Below, piece by piece: positions 31,532 through 39,026 of a DNA stretch of 40,005 nt. The position numbers and the translations under genes were made by a program. This DNA is from CBCXVS01 sp965178525 (GTDB taxonomy: Bacteria > Tectomicrobia > Entotheonellia > Entotheonellales > Entotheonellaceae): NCBI GenBank assembly GCA_965178525.1, contig CBCXVS010000023.1:1-40005 (forward strand). The letters are read 5' to 3'. Every line of letters starts with the position of its first letter. Within the stretch, counting starts at the first letter, position 1. Under the pieces are notes generated by a model. It was given only the letters and a program-made list of their open reading frames with translations. It had not been told where the DNA came from and searched no databases.

Positions 31532-31798
31532 ATGGCAACACAATGGACGCATACACGAGAGGCGCTACGTCAGTTGCCATCAGGCAACGCCGGAAAATAT
31601 ATGACCCAACTGGTCTTCAAAGGTCCCCAAATCCTTACCCATGCCCGGAGTTTGCTGCAAACGTATCCGTTGGACGATGACCGCTTCAAAATCCAGATGA
31701 TTCATTACCTCCGCCAGATCCTTCCCGGTGATCTTGAACCGCTTTATGAAGCCATGTTGCAAGATATTATGGCCGACAAACCGCAGTTACAAGGCTAG
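31532..31798 (+). CDS. Small helical protein of unknown function
   Basis: The 88-residue protein starts MATQWTHTREALRQLPSGNA behind AGGATAAC. It has an Arg/Gln/Leu-rich helical middle (YMTQLVFKGPQILTHARSLLQTYPLDDDRFKIQMIHYLRQILP) and an acidic tail (GDLEPLYEAMLQDIMADKPQLQG). No signal peptide or membrane segment, no family recognised. HEAT-like or ferritin-like folds cannot be excluded. A TATACT box lies at 31437-31442 upstream. Confidence 0.55.
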   Translation: MATQWTHTREALRQLPSGNAGKYMTQLVFKGPQILTHARSLLQTYPLDDDRFKIQMIHYLRQILPGDLEPLYEAMLQDIMADKPQLQG

Positions 31799-31889
31799 TA
31801 CGGCGTACCACGCCTCGAAACCGCTACGACAGGTCGGCTCTGGCTCCCGAGAGGTGGGATATCGTGGCTCCCACACCAAGCGCCGCTTG

Positions 31890-31898
31890 TGGTATAGT
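31890..31898 (+). promoter_or_regulatory. Extended -10 element upstream of the MBL-fold gene
   Basis: TGG-TATAGT at 31890-31898, 48 bases before the ATG. TG one base before the -10 defines an extended -10 promoter, which does not need a strong -35; none is seen. Confidence 0.35.
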
Positions 31899-31945
31899 AA
31901 GCGCTGAATTCTGAGCTGACCGTCACTAGGGAGAAAGGGAACACT

Positions 31946-32584
31946 ATGTTATTCGAACAGATTGACGCGGGGGGCGACCGGAATTTTAGTTACCTCATCG
32001 CTGACGAGGAAAGCAAACTCTGCGCAGTAGTCGACCCTGGCTATGATACGAGCAAACTGGAAGCGCGCGTGCAGGAATTAGGCCTGCAAGTGGCATACAT
32101 CTTCAACACGCACACCCACCGCGATCACATCGCTGGCAACGGCGTCTTTCACAAAGGCGGCGTCAAATTGGCCGCTTACAAGGAAGCGACGGTGAATCCG
32201 GATCTGAAACTGGATCACGGCGACGAGGTCCAAATGGGTGACGTCACGATCAAGACCCTCTTTACGCCCGGCCATTACCTGGATTCGATGTGTATCTTGG
32301 TGGGTGACAAACTCATTACGGGCGATACGCTTTTCGTTGGCTGCATCGGTGGGACAAGCTCGCGCAGCAACGCCGAGAAGCAGTTTCACAGCCTATTTGA
32401 AGTCATCCTGAAGCTGGATGACCACATTGAAGTCCATCCGGGGCATGATTATGGTGAAAAACCCGTCTCGACCATTGGGTACGAGCGGACCAACAACCCC
32501 TTTTTGCAGCGGACCGACTTTAACGAGTTCACGTGGCTGAAGGAGCATTGGGAAGAGTACAAGGTGAAGCACGGCATTCCCTAG
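31946..32584 (+). CDS. MBL-fold metallo-hydrolase (glyoxalase II / persulfide dioxygenase-like)
   Basis: The 212-residue cytosolic protein has the metal motif THTHRDH (HxHxDH) at about residues 51-58, LFTPGHYLDSMCILV (His of the second ligand set), LITGDTLFVGCIG (bridging Asp) and EVHPGHDYGEKP (last His). These are arranged as in hydroxyacylglutathione hydrolases and ETHE1-type persulfide dioxygenases. The C-terminal part (STIGYERTNNPFLQ) resembles the glyoxalase II substrate-side segment. Length is close to ETHE1-like proteins. The usual TPGHTPG is TPGHYLD. A good ribosome site (GGGAGAAAGG) precedes the ATG. Substrate uncertain. Confidence 0.85.
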   Translation: MLFEQIDAGGDRNFSYLIADEESKLCAVVDPGYDTSKLEARVQELGLQVAYIFNTHTHRDHIAGNGVFHKGGVKLAAYKEATVNPDLKLDHGDEVQMGDVTIKTLFTPGHYLDSMCILVGDKLITGDTLFVGCIGGTSSRSNAEKQFHSLFEVILKLDDHIEVHPGHDYGEKPVSTIGYERTNNPFLQRTDFNEFTWLKEHWEEYKVKHGIP

Positions 32585-32658
32585 CCCGCCCTCTGGGCAC
32601 AGATGCGGGTCATCAGCGCGCCGCCGATTGGCCGCGCGCTGCACGCTTTTCCTCGTCC

Positions 32659-33720
32659 TTAGCCTTGGCGCCGCTTGCCCACCGCATCGGCAAGCGCTTC
32701 CAGAAGCGGAATCGTCATATCCCAGGAAATGCAGGCATCGGTGATACTCTGTCCATAAGTCAACGGCGCGCCGGTGTCATGATCCTGCCGTCCTTCTACC
32801 AAATGGCTCTCCATCATGATGCCACCGATATTATAGGATCCCGACGCTACCTGCTCGCAGATATCATAGGCGACTTCGGGCTGACGCGTGTAGTCCTTGC
32901 TGCTATTGCCATGACTGCAGTCGATCAGCAGCCGGTCGGGCAAGTTGGACTGGCGCAGAATTTGCGCGGATTGGTCCACCGTTTCCCGGCCGTAATTCGG
33001 TCCTTTATTAGAGCCGCGCAGAATCACATGGCAACTCTCGTTGCCTGCAGTGGACACGATCGCGGCAATACCCTGCTTCGTCACCGACAAGAAATGATGC
33101 GGGTGACGGGCCGCCCGGACCCCATCGATGGCAATCTGGATGGTGCCGCCCGTCCCGTTCTTGAATCCCACGGGCATCGACAACCCCGACGCCAGCTCAC
33201 GATGCACCTGGCTTTCCGTCGTCCGCGCCCCAATCGCGCCCCACGCAATCAAATCGGCGGTAAACTGTGGCGTGATCACATCCAGAAATTCGGAGCCGGC
33301 TGGCACGCCCATGGTGCCGAGGTCGAGGAGGAGGCGTCGCGCCGTGCGCAATCCCTGGTTAATGTTGAACTTCCCATCGAGGTTCGGATCGTTGATCAGG
33401 CCCTTCCAGCCAATCGTCGTGCGCGGTTTTTCGAAATAAACGCGCATGATGATGCAGAGTCGAGAACTCAGACTCTCGATGTACGGCTTCAACTGGCCAG
33501 CATACTCCAGCGCCGCCTTCGTGTCATGGATGGAACACGGCCCCACCACGACCACCAACCGGTCGTCGCGGCCCGCAATGATGTCCGCCACTTGCCGGCG
33601 GGCCTCCATCACCGTCTGCGTCGCCTCTTTGGTAATAGGAAGTTCTTCTTTAACCAAAATATCAGGAGGAATCAATGGGCGAAGCCCCGTAATTCTGAGA
33701 TCGTCCGTTGTTTGGTACAT
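32659..33720 (-). CDS. 3-deoxy-7-phosphoheptulonate synthase, class I (AroG/AroF/AroH type)
   Basis: Starts MYQTTDDLRITGLRPLIPP with a perfect AAGGAGG site upstream, so the 37-codon upstream extension is rejected. The 353 residues contain VVVVGPCSIHDTKAALEYA, MRVYFEKPRTTIGWKGLINDP, the GARTTESQVHRELASGLSMPVGFKNGTGG metal/PEP region, LIDCSHGNSSKDY, IMMESHLVEGRQ and the GQSITDACISWD motif. The enzyme condenses PEP with erythrose 4-phosphate and commits carbon to the shikimate pathway. Type I enzymes of this length are feedback controlled by an aromatic amino acid, but which one cannot be said. Monocistronic, facing away from the transglycosylase gene. Confidence 0.95.
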   Translation of the reverse strand: MYQTTDDLRITGLRPLIPPDILVKEELPITKEATQTVMEARRQVADIIAGRDDRLVVVVGPCSIHDTKAALEYAGQLKPYIESLSSRLCIIMRVYFEKPRTTIGWKGLINDPNLDGKFNINQGLRTARRLLLDLGTMGVPAGSEFLDVITPQFTADLIAWGAIGARTTESQVHRELASGLSMPVGFKNGTGGTIQIAIDGVRAARHPHHFLSVTKQGIAAIVSTAGNESCHVILRGSNKGPNYGRETVDQSAQILRQSNLPDRLLIDCSHGNSSKDYTRQPEVAYDICEQVASGSYNIGGIMMESHLVEGRQDHDTGAPLTYGQSITDACISWDMTIPLLEALADAVGKRRQG

Positions 33721-33981
33721 GGTGCTATCAGCCTCCTTTGAAATCGTCTGGCATAACGGGGCGCCGGGAATGCATCGGTGTGATGTTGAGCAGATCCATG
33801 CGTACAAATAAAGAGGACACGCACACCGCATTTACCCCGGATGGCATATCGAACGTCCGTATAGTACCATACCTGTGACATGACATCTAATCGATGATAA
33901 GTGTGAAGGACGCATGGTATCCCCTGTAGGTTACATTGCAAGGCGACATGCCACGGGATGCCTGCCGAGGAGGCACACATC

Positions 33982-34983
33982 GTGCGACAGATGGGGCGTG
34001 GTCTAGGAGGGGGACTAGGGGGGCTGTTGTTGGCGTTGAGCGCGATGGCGTCACCGCAATATGACGGTCTGATTGGCGCTGCTGCGTCTCGGTACGGGAT
34101 CGAGCCGGCCTTAGTCAAAGCGGTGATCCAATGCGAAAGCAACTTCGATCCCTATGCCGTGTCGCCGCAAGGTGCGGAAGGTCTGATGCAGCTCATGCCG
34201 GCGACGCAAGCAACCCTGGGCGTGCCGAACGCTTTTGAGCCAAGGCATAATATCGAGGCCGGTGTGCGATTTCTGGCCATGCTGCGGAAAAGGTTTGGCC
34301 CGCATCTTCCCCTGATTCTAGGCGCATGCAATGCGGGACCGCAGGCCGTTATCGATGCGGGCTATCGCGTACCGGCTTTTGCCGAAACCAAACGCTATGT
34401 GGCCTGTGTCGAGGCTGCTAGGCGACGTTACCAAGCAAGCGGTTTAAACGGCTTGTCTGCCGAAGCGCCCACGACCCCGCCCACGACCCCGGAAGATGGC
34501 GCAACGCCTGTCAGATTGATGGTCACACCACTCCATGTGCCGCCCTCGGGCGGGCGTGTCGGCCAACGGCTATTGCTTCATCTCGAAGCCTGGAATGTGG
34601 GTACGGAAGCAGCACATGGCGTGGTCAGTTTGACGTATCCTGTGCCGCTCTTATCGCTACTCGCTTTGCGGACAGCGCCGGACAACACCACCGTTCATCT
34701 TCCCACCACGCAGGCAACCCAATCGATTCATGTCTCCTGGGCCGGCAATGCCTATGACTTTCTTCAGAGTGCATGGCCAGCCTGGCAACCAGGACAGCGC
34801 CGCACCGCAGTCCTGGCTCTGGTACCACGGCTGGCACAAGATATTGCCCTGCACTGCAGCATCCTGCTCTACGACCCTTCACACACAGCGGTGCAACACC
34901 GCTGGAGCACGGTCGTCCGGATTCCGGTACAATACGGCTTAGAGGCCGGACAAGGGGCCGGACGAGGGAATGGTAGACGGTAG
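33982..34983 (+). CDS. Lytic transglycosylase with a C-terminal beta-rich domain
   Basis: Preceded by a clear GAGGAGG site at 33967-33973 which fits the GTG at 33982, 8 bases on, better than the upstream ATG at 33958. It begins VRQMGRGLGGGLGGLLLALSAMASPQ, a signal peptide. The SLT domain spans about residues 25-140: SRYGIEPALVKAVIQCESNFDPYAVSPQG with catalytic Glu, AEGLMQLMPATQATLGV and ACNAGPQAVIDAGYRVPAFAETKRYV. A Pro/Thr linker leads into about 150 residues (LLLHLEAWNVGTEAAHGVVSLTYP) that look like a beta-sandwich, CARDB-like domain. It is periplasmic and probably remodels peptidoglycan. Confidence 0.85.
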   Translation: MRQMGRGLGGGLGGLLLALSAMASPQYDGLIGAAASRYGIEPALVKAVIQCESNFDPYAVSPQGAEGLMQLMPATQATLGVPNAFEPRHNIEAGVRFLAMLRKRFGPHLPLILGACNAGPQAVIDAGYRVPAFAETKRYVACVEAARRRYQASGLNGLSAEAPTTPPTTPEDGATPVRLMVTPLHVPPSGGRVGQRLLLHLEAWNVGTEAAHGVVSLTYPVPLLSLLALRTAPDNTTVHLPTTQATQSIHVSWAGNAYDFLQSAWPAWQPGQRRTAVLALVPRLAQDIALHCSILLYDPSHTAVQHRWSTVVRIPVQYGLEAGQGAGRGNGRR

Positions 34984-35000
34984 GGCAGTAGGTTATACTT

Positions 35001-35043
35001 CTCCCATGCTCTGGGCTGGTAGCGGTGTATCGGAGCATGGGAG
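35001..35043 (+). promoter_or_regulatory. Leader hairpin upstream of ispH
   Basis: CTCCCATGCTC at 35001-35011 pairs perfectly with GAGCATGGGAG at 35033-35043. A -10-like TATACT at 34994-34999 lies right before the first arm, so the hairpin would be at the 5' end of the ispH transcript. No T-tract; role unknown. Confidence 0.4.
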
Positions 35044-35115
35044 GTACGGGAATCCATACAGAAATTTCTCCGTCTGTGTTGGCAGGCGAACTACAATAAT
35101 GCGAGGAGATCGGGC

Positions 35116-36063
35116 ATGGCAATAGAAGGGGTGATTCTGGCAAAGCCCCGAGGTTTTTGTGCAGGCGTAGACCGAGCGATTGAAATCGTCGAACAGGCCC
35201 TTATCATCTATGAAAAGCCGGTCTATGTGCGGAAAGAAATCGTGCACAATCGGCATGTTGTCGAGGCTCTGCAAGAACAAGGGGCCGTCTTTGTTGATGA
35301 ACTCGACGAAGTACCGGCTGGGTCGACCGTCATCTTTAGCGCCCATGGCGTCTCTCCCACCGTATGGGAGGCTGCACAGCAGAAAGACTTGCGCATCATC
35401 GATGCCACTTGCCCACTCGTCACCAAAGTTCACACGGAAGTCCAGCGTTATGCCAAACGAGATCATGCCATCGTGCTCATCGGACACGAAGATCATGACG
35501 AAGTAATCGGCACACGAGGCGAGGCGCCAGATCGCATCCAGGTTATCAGTACCGTTGAGGATGTCGAGCACTTACAGGTTCCCGATCCCAGCAAAATTGT
35601 CTGTTTGACCCAGACCACTCTCAGTATGGATGACACGGCTGCCGTGATTACCGCCCTGCGGGCCAAATTTCCCGCGATGATCACACCGGCGAAGGATGAT
35701 ATTTGCTATGCCACGCAGAATCGCCAACAGGCGGTCAAAGCGATGGCCGAGATCGTCGATGTCGTCTTCGTGCTTGGGTCATCCAACAGTTCCAATTCCA
35801 ACCGCTTGCGGGAAGTCGCCGAGACCGCCGGCGTCCGTGCGCACCTCATCAATCAGGTGAGTGACATCACGACGGAAATGCTGCATGATACGGAACGGGT
35901 CGGAATCACTGCAGGCGCTTCAACGCCGGAGTTTCTGGTGCAAGCAGTGATTGCTTATTGTCAACAGGTGGGGGCCCAAACCATCCAGGAGTTAACCGTG
36001 GTTGAAGAGGACGTCAAATTCCTCTTGCCGCCTGAGTTGACGGGTGCACGTGTACAGCTTTAG
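35116..36063 (+). CDS. ispH: 4-hydroxy-3-methylbut-2-enyl diphosphate reductase (IspH/LytB)
   Basis: The 315-residue iron-sulfur enzyme makes IPP and DMAPP in the last step of the MEP isoprenoid pathway. The three cluster cysteines are C15 (PRGFCAGVDR), C99 (DATCPLVTK) and C197 (DDICYATQNRQ), at the same positions as in E. coli. H127 and E129 in GHEDHDEVIGT match the H124/E126 pair, although the neighbouring residues differ (HDEV where HPEV is usual). VLGSSNSSNSNRLREVAE supplies the conserved Asn. The ribosome site is GAGGAGATC. Confidence 0.95.
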   Translation: MAIEGVILAKPRGFCAGVDRAIEIVEQALIIYEKPVYVRKEIVHNRHVVEALQEQGAVFVDELDEVPAGSTVIFSAHGVSPTVWEAAQQKDLRIIDATCPLVTKVHTEVQRYAKRDHAIVLIGHEDHDEVIGTRGEAPDRIQVISTVEDVEHLQVPDPSKIVCLTQTTLSMDDTAAVITALRAKFPAMITPAKDDICYATQNRQQAVKAMAEIVDVVFVLGSSNSSNSNRLREVAETAGVRAHLINQVSDITTEMLHDTERVGITAGASTPEFLVQAVIAYCQQVGAQTIQELTVVEEDVKFLLPPELTGARVQL

Positions 36064-36092
36064 GCACTCACGCCTGGTACGGCTCTGTTTGA

Positions 36093-36111
36093 CGCGGGGA
36101 ACCTCCCCGCG
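36093..36111. terminator. Stem-loop between ispH and the dodecin gene
   Basis: CGCGGGGA-ACC-TCCCCGCG is a perfect 8-bp GC-rich stem with a three-base loop and no T-tract. It stands 30 bases after the ispH stop. Confidence 0.4.
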
Positions 36112-36144
36112 ACTGCTGTGCTCTAGGTGATCAGAAAGATCGGT

Positions 36145-36381
36145 ATGGAATCCCAAACGTATAAAATTGTCGAACTCCTTGGTGTCTCCGACCTCAGTTA
36201 TGACGATGCCGCAAGCCGGGCCATCGCCCGTGCAGGCCGAACGCTCAAAGGACTCGGCTGGTACAAGGTGACAGACCTACGTGGACTCATCCGCGATGGC
36301 GAAGTGGCGGAATATCAGGTCACGTTGCAACTCGGCTTTCGTCTGCTGAGCGATGAAGAACTTCACCCCGATTCAGGATAG
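36145..36381 (+). CDS. Dodecin family flavin-binding protein
   Basis: The 78-residue protein (start MESQTYKIVELLGVSDL; a GTG six codons upstream is possible) matches the dodecin family: YKIVELxGxSxxSxxDAAxxAIxRAxxTLxxLxWxxVxxxRGxIxDGxVxxYQVTLxxGFRL. Dodecins form hollow dodecamers that store or buffer flavins in the cytosol. The family motif is seen almost completely as YDDAASRAIARAGRTLKGLGWYKVTDLRGLIRDGEVAEYQVTLQLGFRLL. Its 3' end overlaps the converging aminotransferase gene by 19 bases. Confidence 0.9.
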   Translation: MESQTYKIVELLGVSDLSYDDAASRAIARAGRTLKGLGWYKVTDLRGLIRDGEVAEYQVTLQLGFRLLSDEELHPDSG

Positions 36382-37364
36382 GGCACAGGAATCAATTGAT
36401 CCGCCGCACTCACGGTGTCCGCACGCCAGAGTTCGAACAGTTTTTTGGCAATCGGGCCAGGCCCGCCATCGCCGACTGGCTGACCGTCCCACTGCACTAC
36501 CGGGGCGACTTTGATGGAGCTGCCCACCAACATCATTTCCGCCGCGGCACGGCCCTCCTCAAGCGACACGTCGTCCACCACGATATCCCGTAACGTACCT
36601 TCCTGCACCAGACGCTTGGCCAGTTCCATAATCCGCAGCACCGTAATGCCAGACAGAATCGCGTCAAATTTTGGGTGGCGGAAAACGCCATCTTGGGTGA
36701 CGAACGCGACATTCATGTTCGAACTCTCACCCACGAAACCGCGCTCGTCGATGAAGACACCATTGTCCGCACCGTGATCCCTTGCCTCCAAAACGACCAG
36801 GGCGTTCGGCAGATAATTGTTCGACTTCACGCGAGCAAAAAACGGCGGCTTGATCGGCACCGTGCTGCTGACGACTTTCATACCCTCCGTATAATAAGAA
36901 TCAGGATAGGTCTGGCCACGGAAAATCATGACGTAAAAGCTACTGCCGACACATTCGGCCGACGACAGCCCAAAGCCGCCCGGACCGGCCGAGAGCCAGT
37001 AGCGCACCGAGGCATCGCGCCAGCCACTTGCCGCCGCCGTATCGATGATAATTTGCCGCAATTGCTCCGGGGGATACGGCAGCGGAATACGCGCCATCTC
37101 CGCCGAGCGCAAAAAGCGCTCCAGGTGCGTATCGAGCTGATACAACATGCCTTTCACAATCGCCGCGGTATCGAACACGGCATGGCCACGGTGCACCATG
37201 TGATCGTCCATGGGCAGGACCATCAGCGCCGGATCCGTGACAATACCGCCTAGGACGCTGGAATACATGGCCGCAAAATTCGACGATTTATCGTGTACCG
37301 CTTGTTGCAACCGTGCCAGAGCAGCATCCGTCGTCAAGGTGGGTGTCGGCGTCACGATCGCCAT
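36363..37364 (-). CDS. Class IV PLP-dependent aminotransferase / lyase
   Basis: I start at the Met of MAIVTPTPTLTTDA; AGGAG lies 8 bases upstream, so the earlier Met is rejected (333 residues). Visible are MDDHMVHRGHAVFDTAAIVKGM (ligand-side arginine and dimer contacts), RYWLSAGPGGFGLSS, VKSNNYLPNALVVLEARDHG with the catalytic Lys in VKSNNYL, GFVGESSNMNVAFV (GxxxExxxxN, the PLP-phosphate Glu/Asn) and LSGITVLRIMELAK. This is the fold of branched-chain aminotransferases, D-amino acid transaminases and aminodeoxychorismate lyases; the FGLSS and VKSNNYL pattern leans to D-amino-acid aminotransferase/ADC-lyase-like plant-type proteins, but the substrate remains open. Confidence 0.85.
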   Translation of the reverse strand: MAIVTPTPTLTTDAALARLQQAVHDKSSNFAAMYSSVLGGIVTDPALMVLPMDDHMVHRGHAVFDTAAIVKGMLYQLDTHLERFLRSAEMARIPLPYPPEQLRQIIIDTAAASGWRDASVRYWLSAGPGGFGLSSAECVGSSFYVMIFRGQTYPDSYYTEGMKVVSSTVPIKPPFFARVKSNNYLPNALVVLEARDHGADNGVFIDERGFVGESSNMNVAFVTQDGVFRHPKFDAILSGITVLRIMELAKRLVQEGTLRDIVVDDVSLEEGRAAAEMMLVGSSIKVAPVVQWDGQPVGDGGPGPIAKKLFELWRADTVSAADQLIPVPYPESG

Positions 37365-37518
37365 AGGAGCATCTCCTGCATCAATAAAAAAGTCCAACGT
37401 GATACGTACCGAAATGACACCGTATCATTTCGTCGCATCCGATTCGTGTGTGCGGGTTCGCATGGGGGGAGTATACACAAGGCGGGAGGGAACTGTACAG
37501 CAGAGCCACACGTCTCTA

Positions 37519-37548
37519 TTGCTCTGAGAAAGCATCCTCGCGTATGAT
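37519..37548 (+). promoter_or_regulatory. Promoter for the 117-residue protein gene
   Basis: TTGCTC at 37519-37524, 18 bases, then TATGAT at 37543-37548, 46 bases before the ATG. GATATG and CATATC overlap the -10 as an imperfect inverted pair. Confidence 0.4.
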
Positions 37549-37594
37549 ATGCACATGCCATATCCTCATCCGGTTTTAGAAAAGAGAGAGCACT

Positions 37595-37948
37595 ATGTCA
37601 CAGCCACAAACGCTCCTCGTCGTCGGTTTAATTGCGGCGAATGACGCCGACGCCATGGACATTCCTGACGACATCGAGGAGATTTCGGCATACGAACTGA
37701 CCATCCGCATCCGCGTCGGGCGTCCCGTCCCGGACCCCGTGATGATCGTTGTGAGTTCACAAGACGAAGTGGTAGAGCTGGTCGATGGCATTAAGGGCGC
37801 GGATTTAACGCTGGACATCATGACCGACGACCTCAATCGGCCGAAGCTGGCCAACCTAGAAGAACTCATGGCACTCTTATCTCAAAACGCCCCGAAGGAT
37901 GATGGCACCAAGGGAAGCGACGGGGAAGACCTCTTTCGGATTCTGTAG
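37595..37948 (+). CDS. Small acidic protein of unknown function
   Basis: The 117-residue protein begins MSQPQTLLVVGLIAANDADAMDIPDDIEEISAYE, then a beta-rich stretch (LTIRIRVGRPVPDPVMIVVSSQDEVVELVDGIKGADLTLDIMTDD) and a Leu-rich helix (LEELMALLSQNA). It has no signal peptide, membrane segment or recognised motif. Read from a fair ribosome site (AGAGAGAGC). The TAG stop is the first part of the perfect AGCTGAG hairpin. Divergent from the aminotransferase. Confidence 0.6.
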   Translation: MSQPQTLLVVGLIAANDADAMDIPDDIEEISAYELTIRIRVGRPVPDPVMIVVSSQDEVVELVDGIKGADLTLDIMTDDLNRPKLANLEELMALLSQNAPKDDGTKGSDGEDLFRIL

Positions 37949-38088
37949 CTCTCAGCTCTCAGCTCTCAGCTCTCAGCTAAAGATCAAGAAGAAGAGCTAT
38001 AAAAAATGGGTACTTACAGGGCGCCTTGCTGTGCCAAGCTCTTCAGCCTTTTCAAAGCTGAGAGCTGAGAGCTGAGAGCTGAGAGCTA
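37946..38088. repeat. Hairpin element with perfect 33-bp heptamer arms
   Basis: Left arm 37946-37978 is TAGCTCTCAGCTCTCAGCTC and on to CAGCT (four-plus copies of TCAGCTC). Right arm 38056-38088 is its exact reverse complement, AGCTGAGAGCTGAGAGCTGA and on to GAGCTA. The core of 77 bases contains a second inverted pair (GAAGAGCT at 37991-37998 and AGCTCTTC at 38037-38044) and GGTACTTA. The left arm's first three bases are the TAG stop of the preceding gene. It is not a CRISPR: no spacers and only a 7-base unit. Confidence 0.8.
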
Positions 38089-38210
38089 TAGAATCATCTT
38101 GCATGTCGCATGTCACCGTAGTACGCTGCACTTGGCGTGTCGTGGCAGACGATCATCGTCATGCAAACGAAAGAGAAAGCCGCGGTATCCGAAGGGAAGG
38201 AGGCAAAACC

Positions 38211-38954
38211 ATGTCATACGAAGCGATGATGGCAGAGACGGTCTATCTGCACGGTCATGAGGGAGATCAAATTGACGCTTACCTGGCGCGTCCCATGGGC
38301 GGCGGCCCCCATCCGGGCGTCGTGGTGATCCATCATATGCCCGGATGGGATGGCCCCACAAAAGAAATTACTCGTAGATTTGCCTATCATGGCTACGTGG
38401 CCATCTCGCCCAATCTGCACTTCCGCCAAGGCAAAGCAACGCCGGAGGAAAATAGCGACAGCGTACGCGCCGCTGGCGGCATGCCGGACAATCGCACACT
38501 CGGCGACTTGGAAGGCGCCATTGCCTATTTGCGCACCCTGCCCTACTGTAATGGCAAGGTCGGCATCATCGGCTACTGCTCCGGTGGCCGCCAATCCTAC
38601 CTGGCCGCGTGCCGACTCTCTGGCATCGATGCGGCAGTAGATTGCTATGGTGGCCGTGTTATCGCCACACCTGAGGACCTCAGCGAGCGTCAGCCCGTTT
38701 CCCCGATCGAATATACGGCCGGCCTGAGCTGCCCGCTCTTGGGTCTGTTCGGAAATGAAGACGCCAATCCCTCTGCCGAGCAGGTGAACCGGATTGAGGA
38801 GGAACTCAAAAAGCATGGCAAAACCTACGAGTTCCACCGGTATGACAATGCTGGCCATGCCTTTTTTGCTGTGGAGCGCGCGCAATACCGGGTAGATGCG
38901 GCGCTCGACGGATGGCAAAGAATCTTTTCGTTCTATGAAAAATATCTCCGGTGA
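38211..38954 (+). CDS. Dienelactone hydrolase family protein
   Basis: Start MSYEAMMAETVYLHG fits a GAAGGGAAGGAGG site, rejecting the 36-codon upstream frame. The 247-residue alpha/beta-hydrolase has the catalytic Cys in GIIGYCSGGRQSYLA (C123, the number found in bacterial DLH), an Asp in LFGNEDANPS (D184) and His in YDNAGHAFFAV (H216). PHPGVVVIHHMPGWD and RFAYHGYVAISPNL are family landmarks. Typical substrates are dienelactones of chloroaromatic breakdown, but the family is broad and lactone or carboxyester hydrolysis is all that can be claimed. Preceded by the heptamer hairpin. Confidence 0.9.
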   Translation: MSYEAMMAETVYLHGHEGDQIDAYLARPMGGGPHPGVVVIHHMPGWDGPTKEITRRFAYHGYVAISPNLHFRQGKATPEENSDSVRAAGGMPDNRTLGDLEGAIAYLRTLPYCNGKVGIIGYCSGGRQSYLAACRLSGIDAAVDCYGGRVIATPEDLSERQPVSPIEYTAGLSCPLLGLFGNEDANPSAEQVNRIEEELKKHGKTYEFHRYDNAGHAFFAVERAQYRVDAALDGWQRIFSFYEKYLR

Positions 38955-39026
38955 TGCACGCGTGTAGACGAGGCCTGCGGCGCCTCTCCAGTGCCGTAGG
39001 CCTCGCAAGGCTGGCATGGAGACCGT

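Noticed and set aside
32533..33741. 402-codon plus-strand open frame opposite the DAHP synthase gene
   Set aside because: It is the antisense of a clearly real enzyme; Arg/His-rich with no fold-like pattern or ribosome site.
37946..38088. Heptamer repeats as a CRISPR array
   Set aside because: The unit is seven bases, there are no unique spacers and the two arms are inverted, not direct.
38214..39017. 267-codon minus-strand frame over the dienelactone hydrolase gene
   Set aside because: Antisense shadow; the plus strand has a complete catalytic triad and ribosome site.
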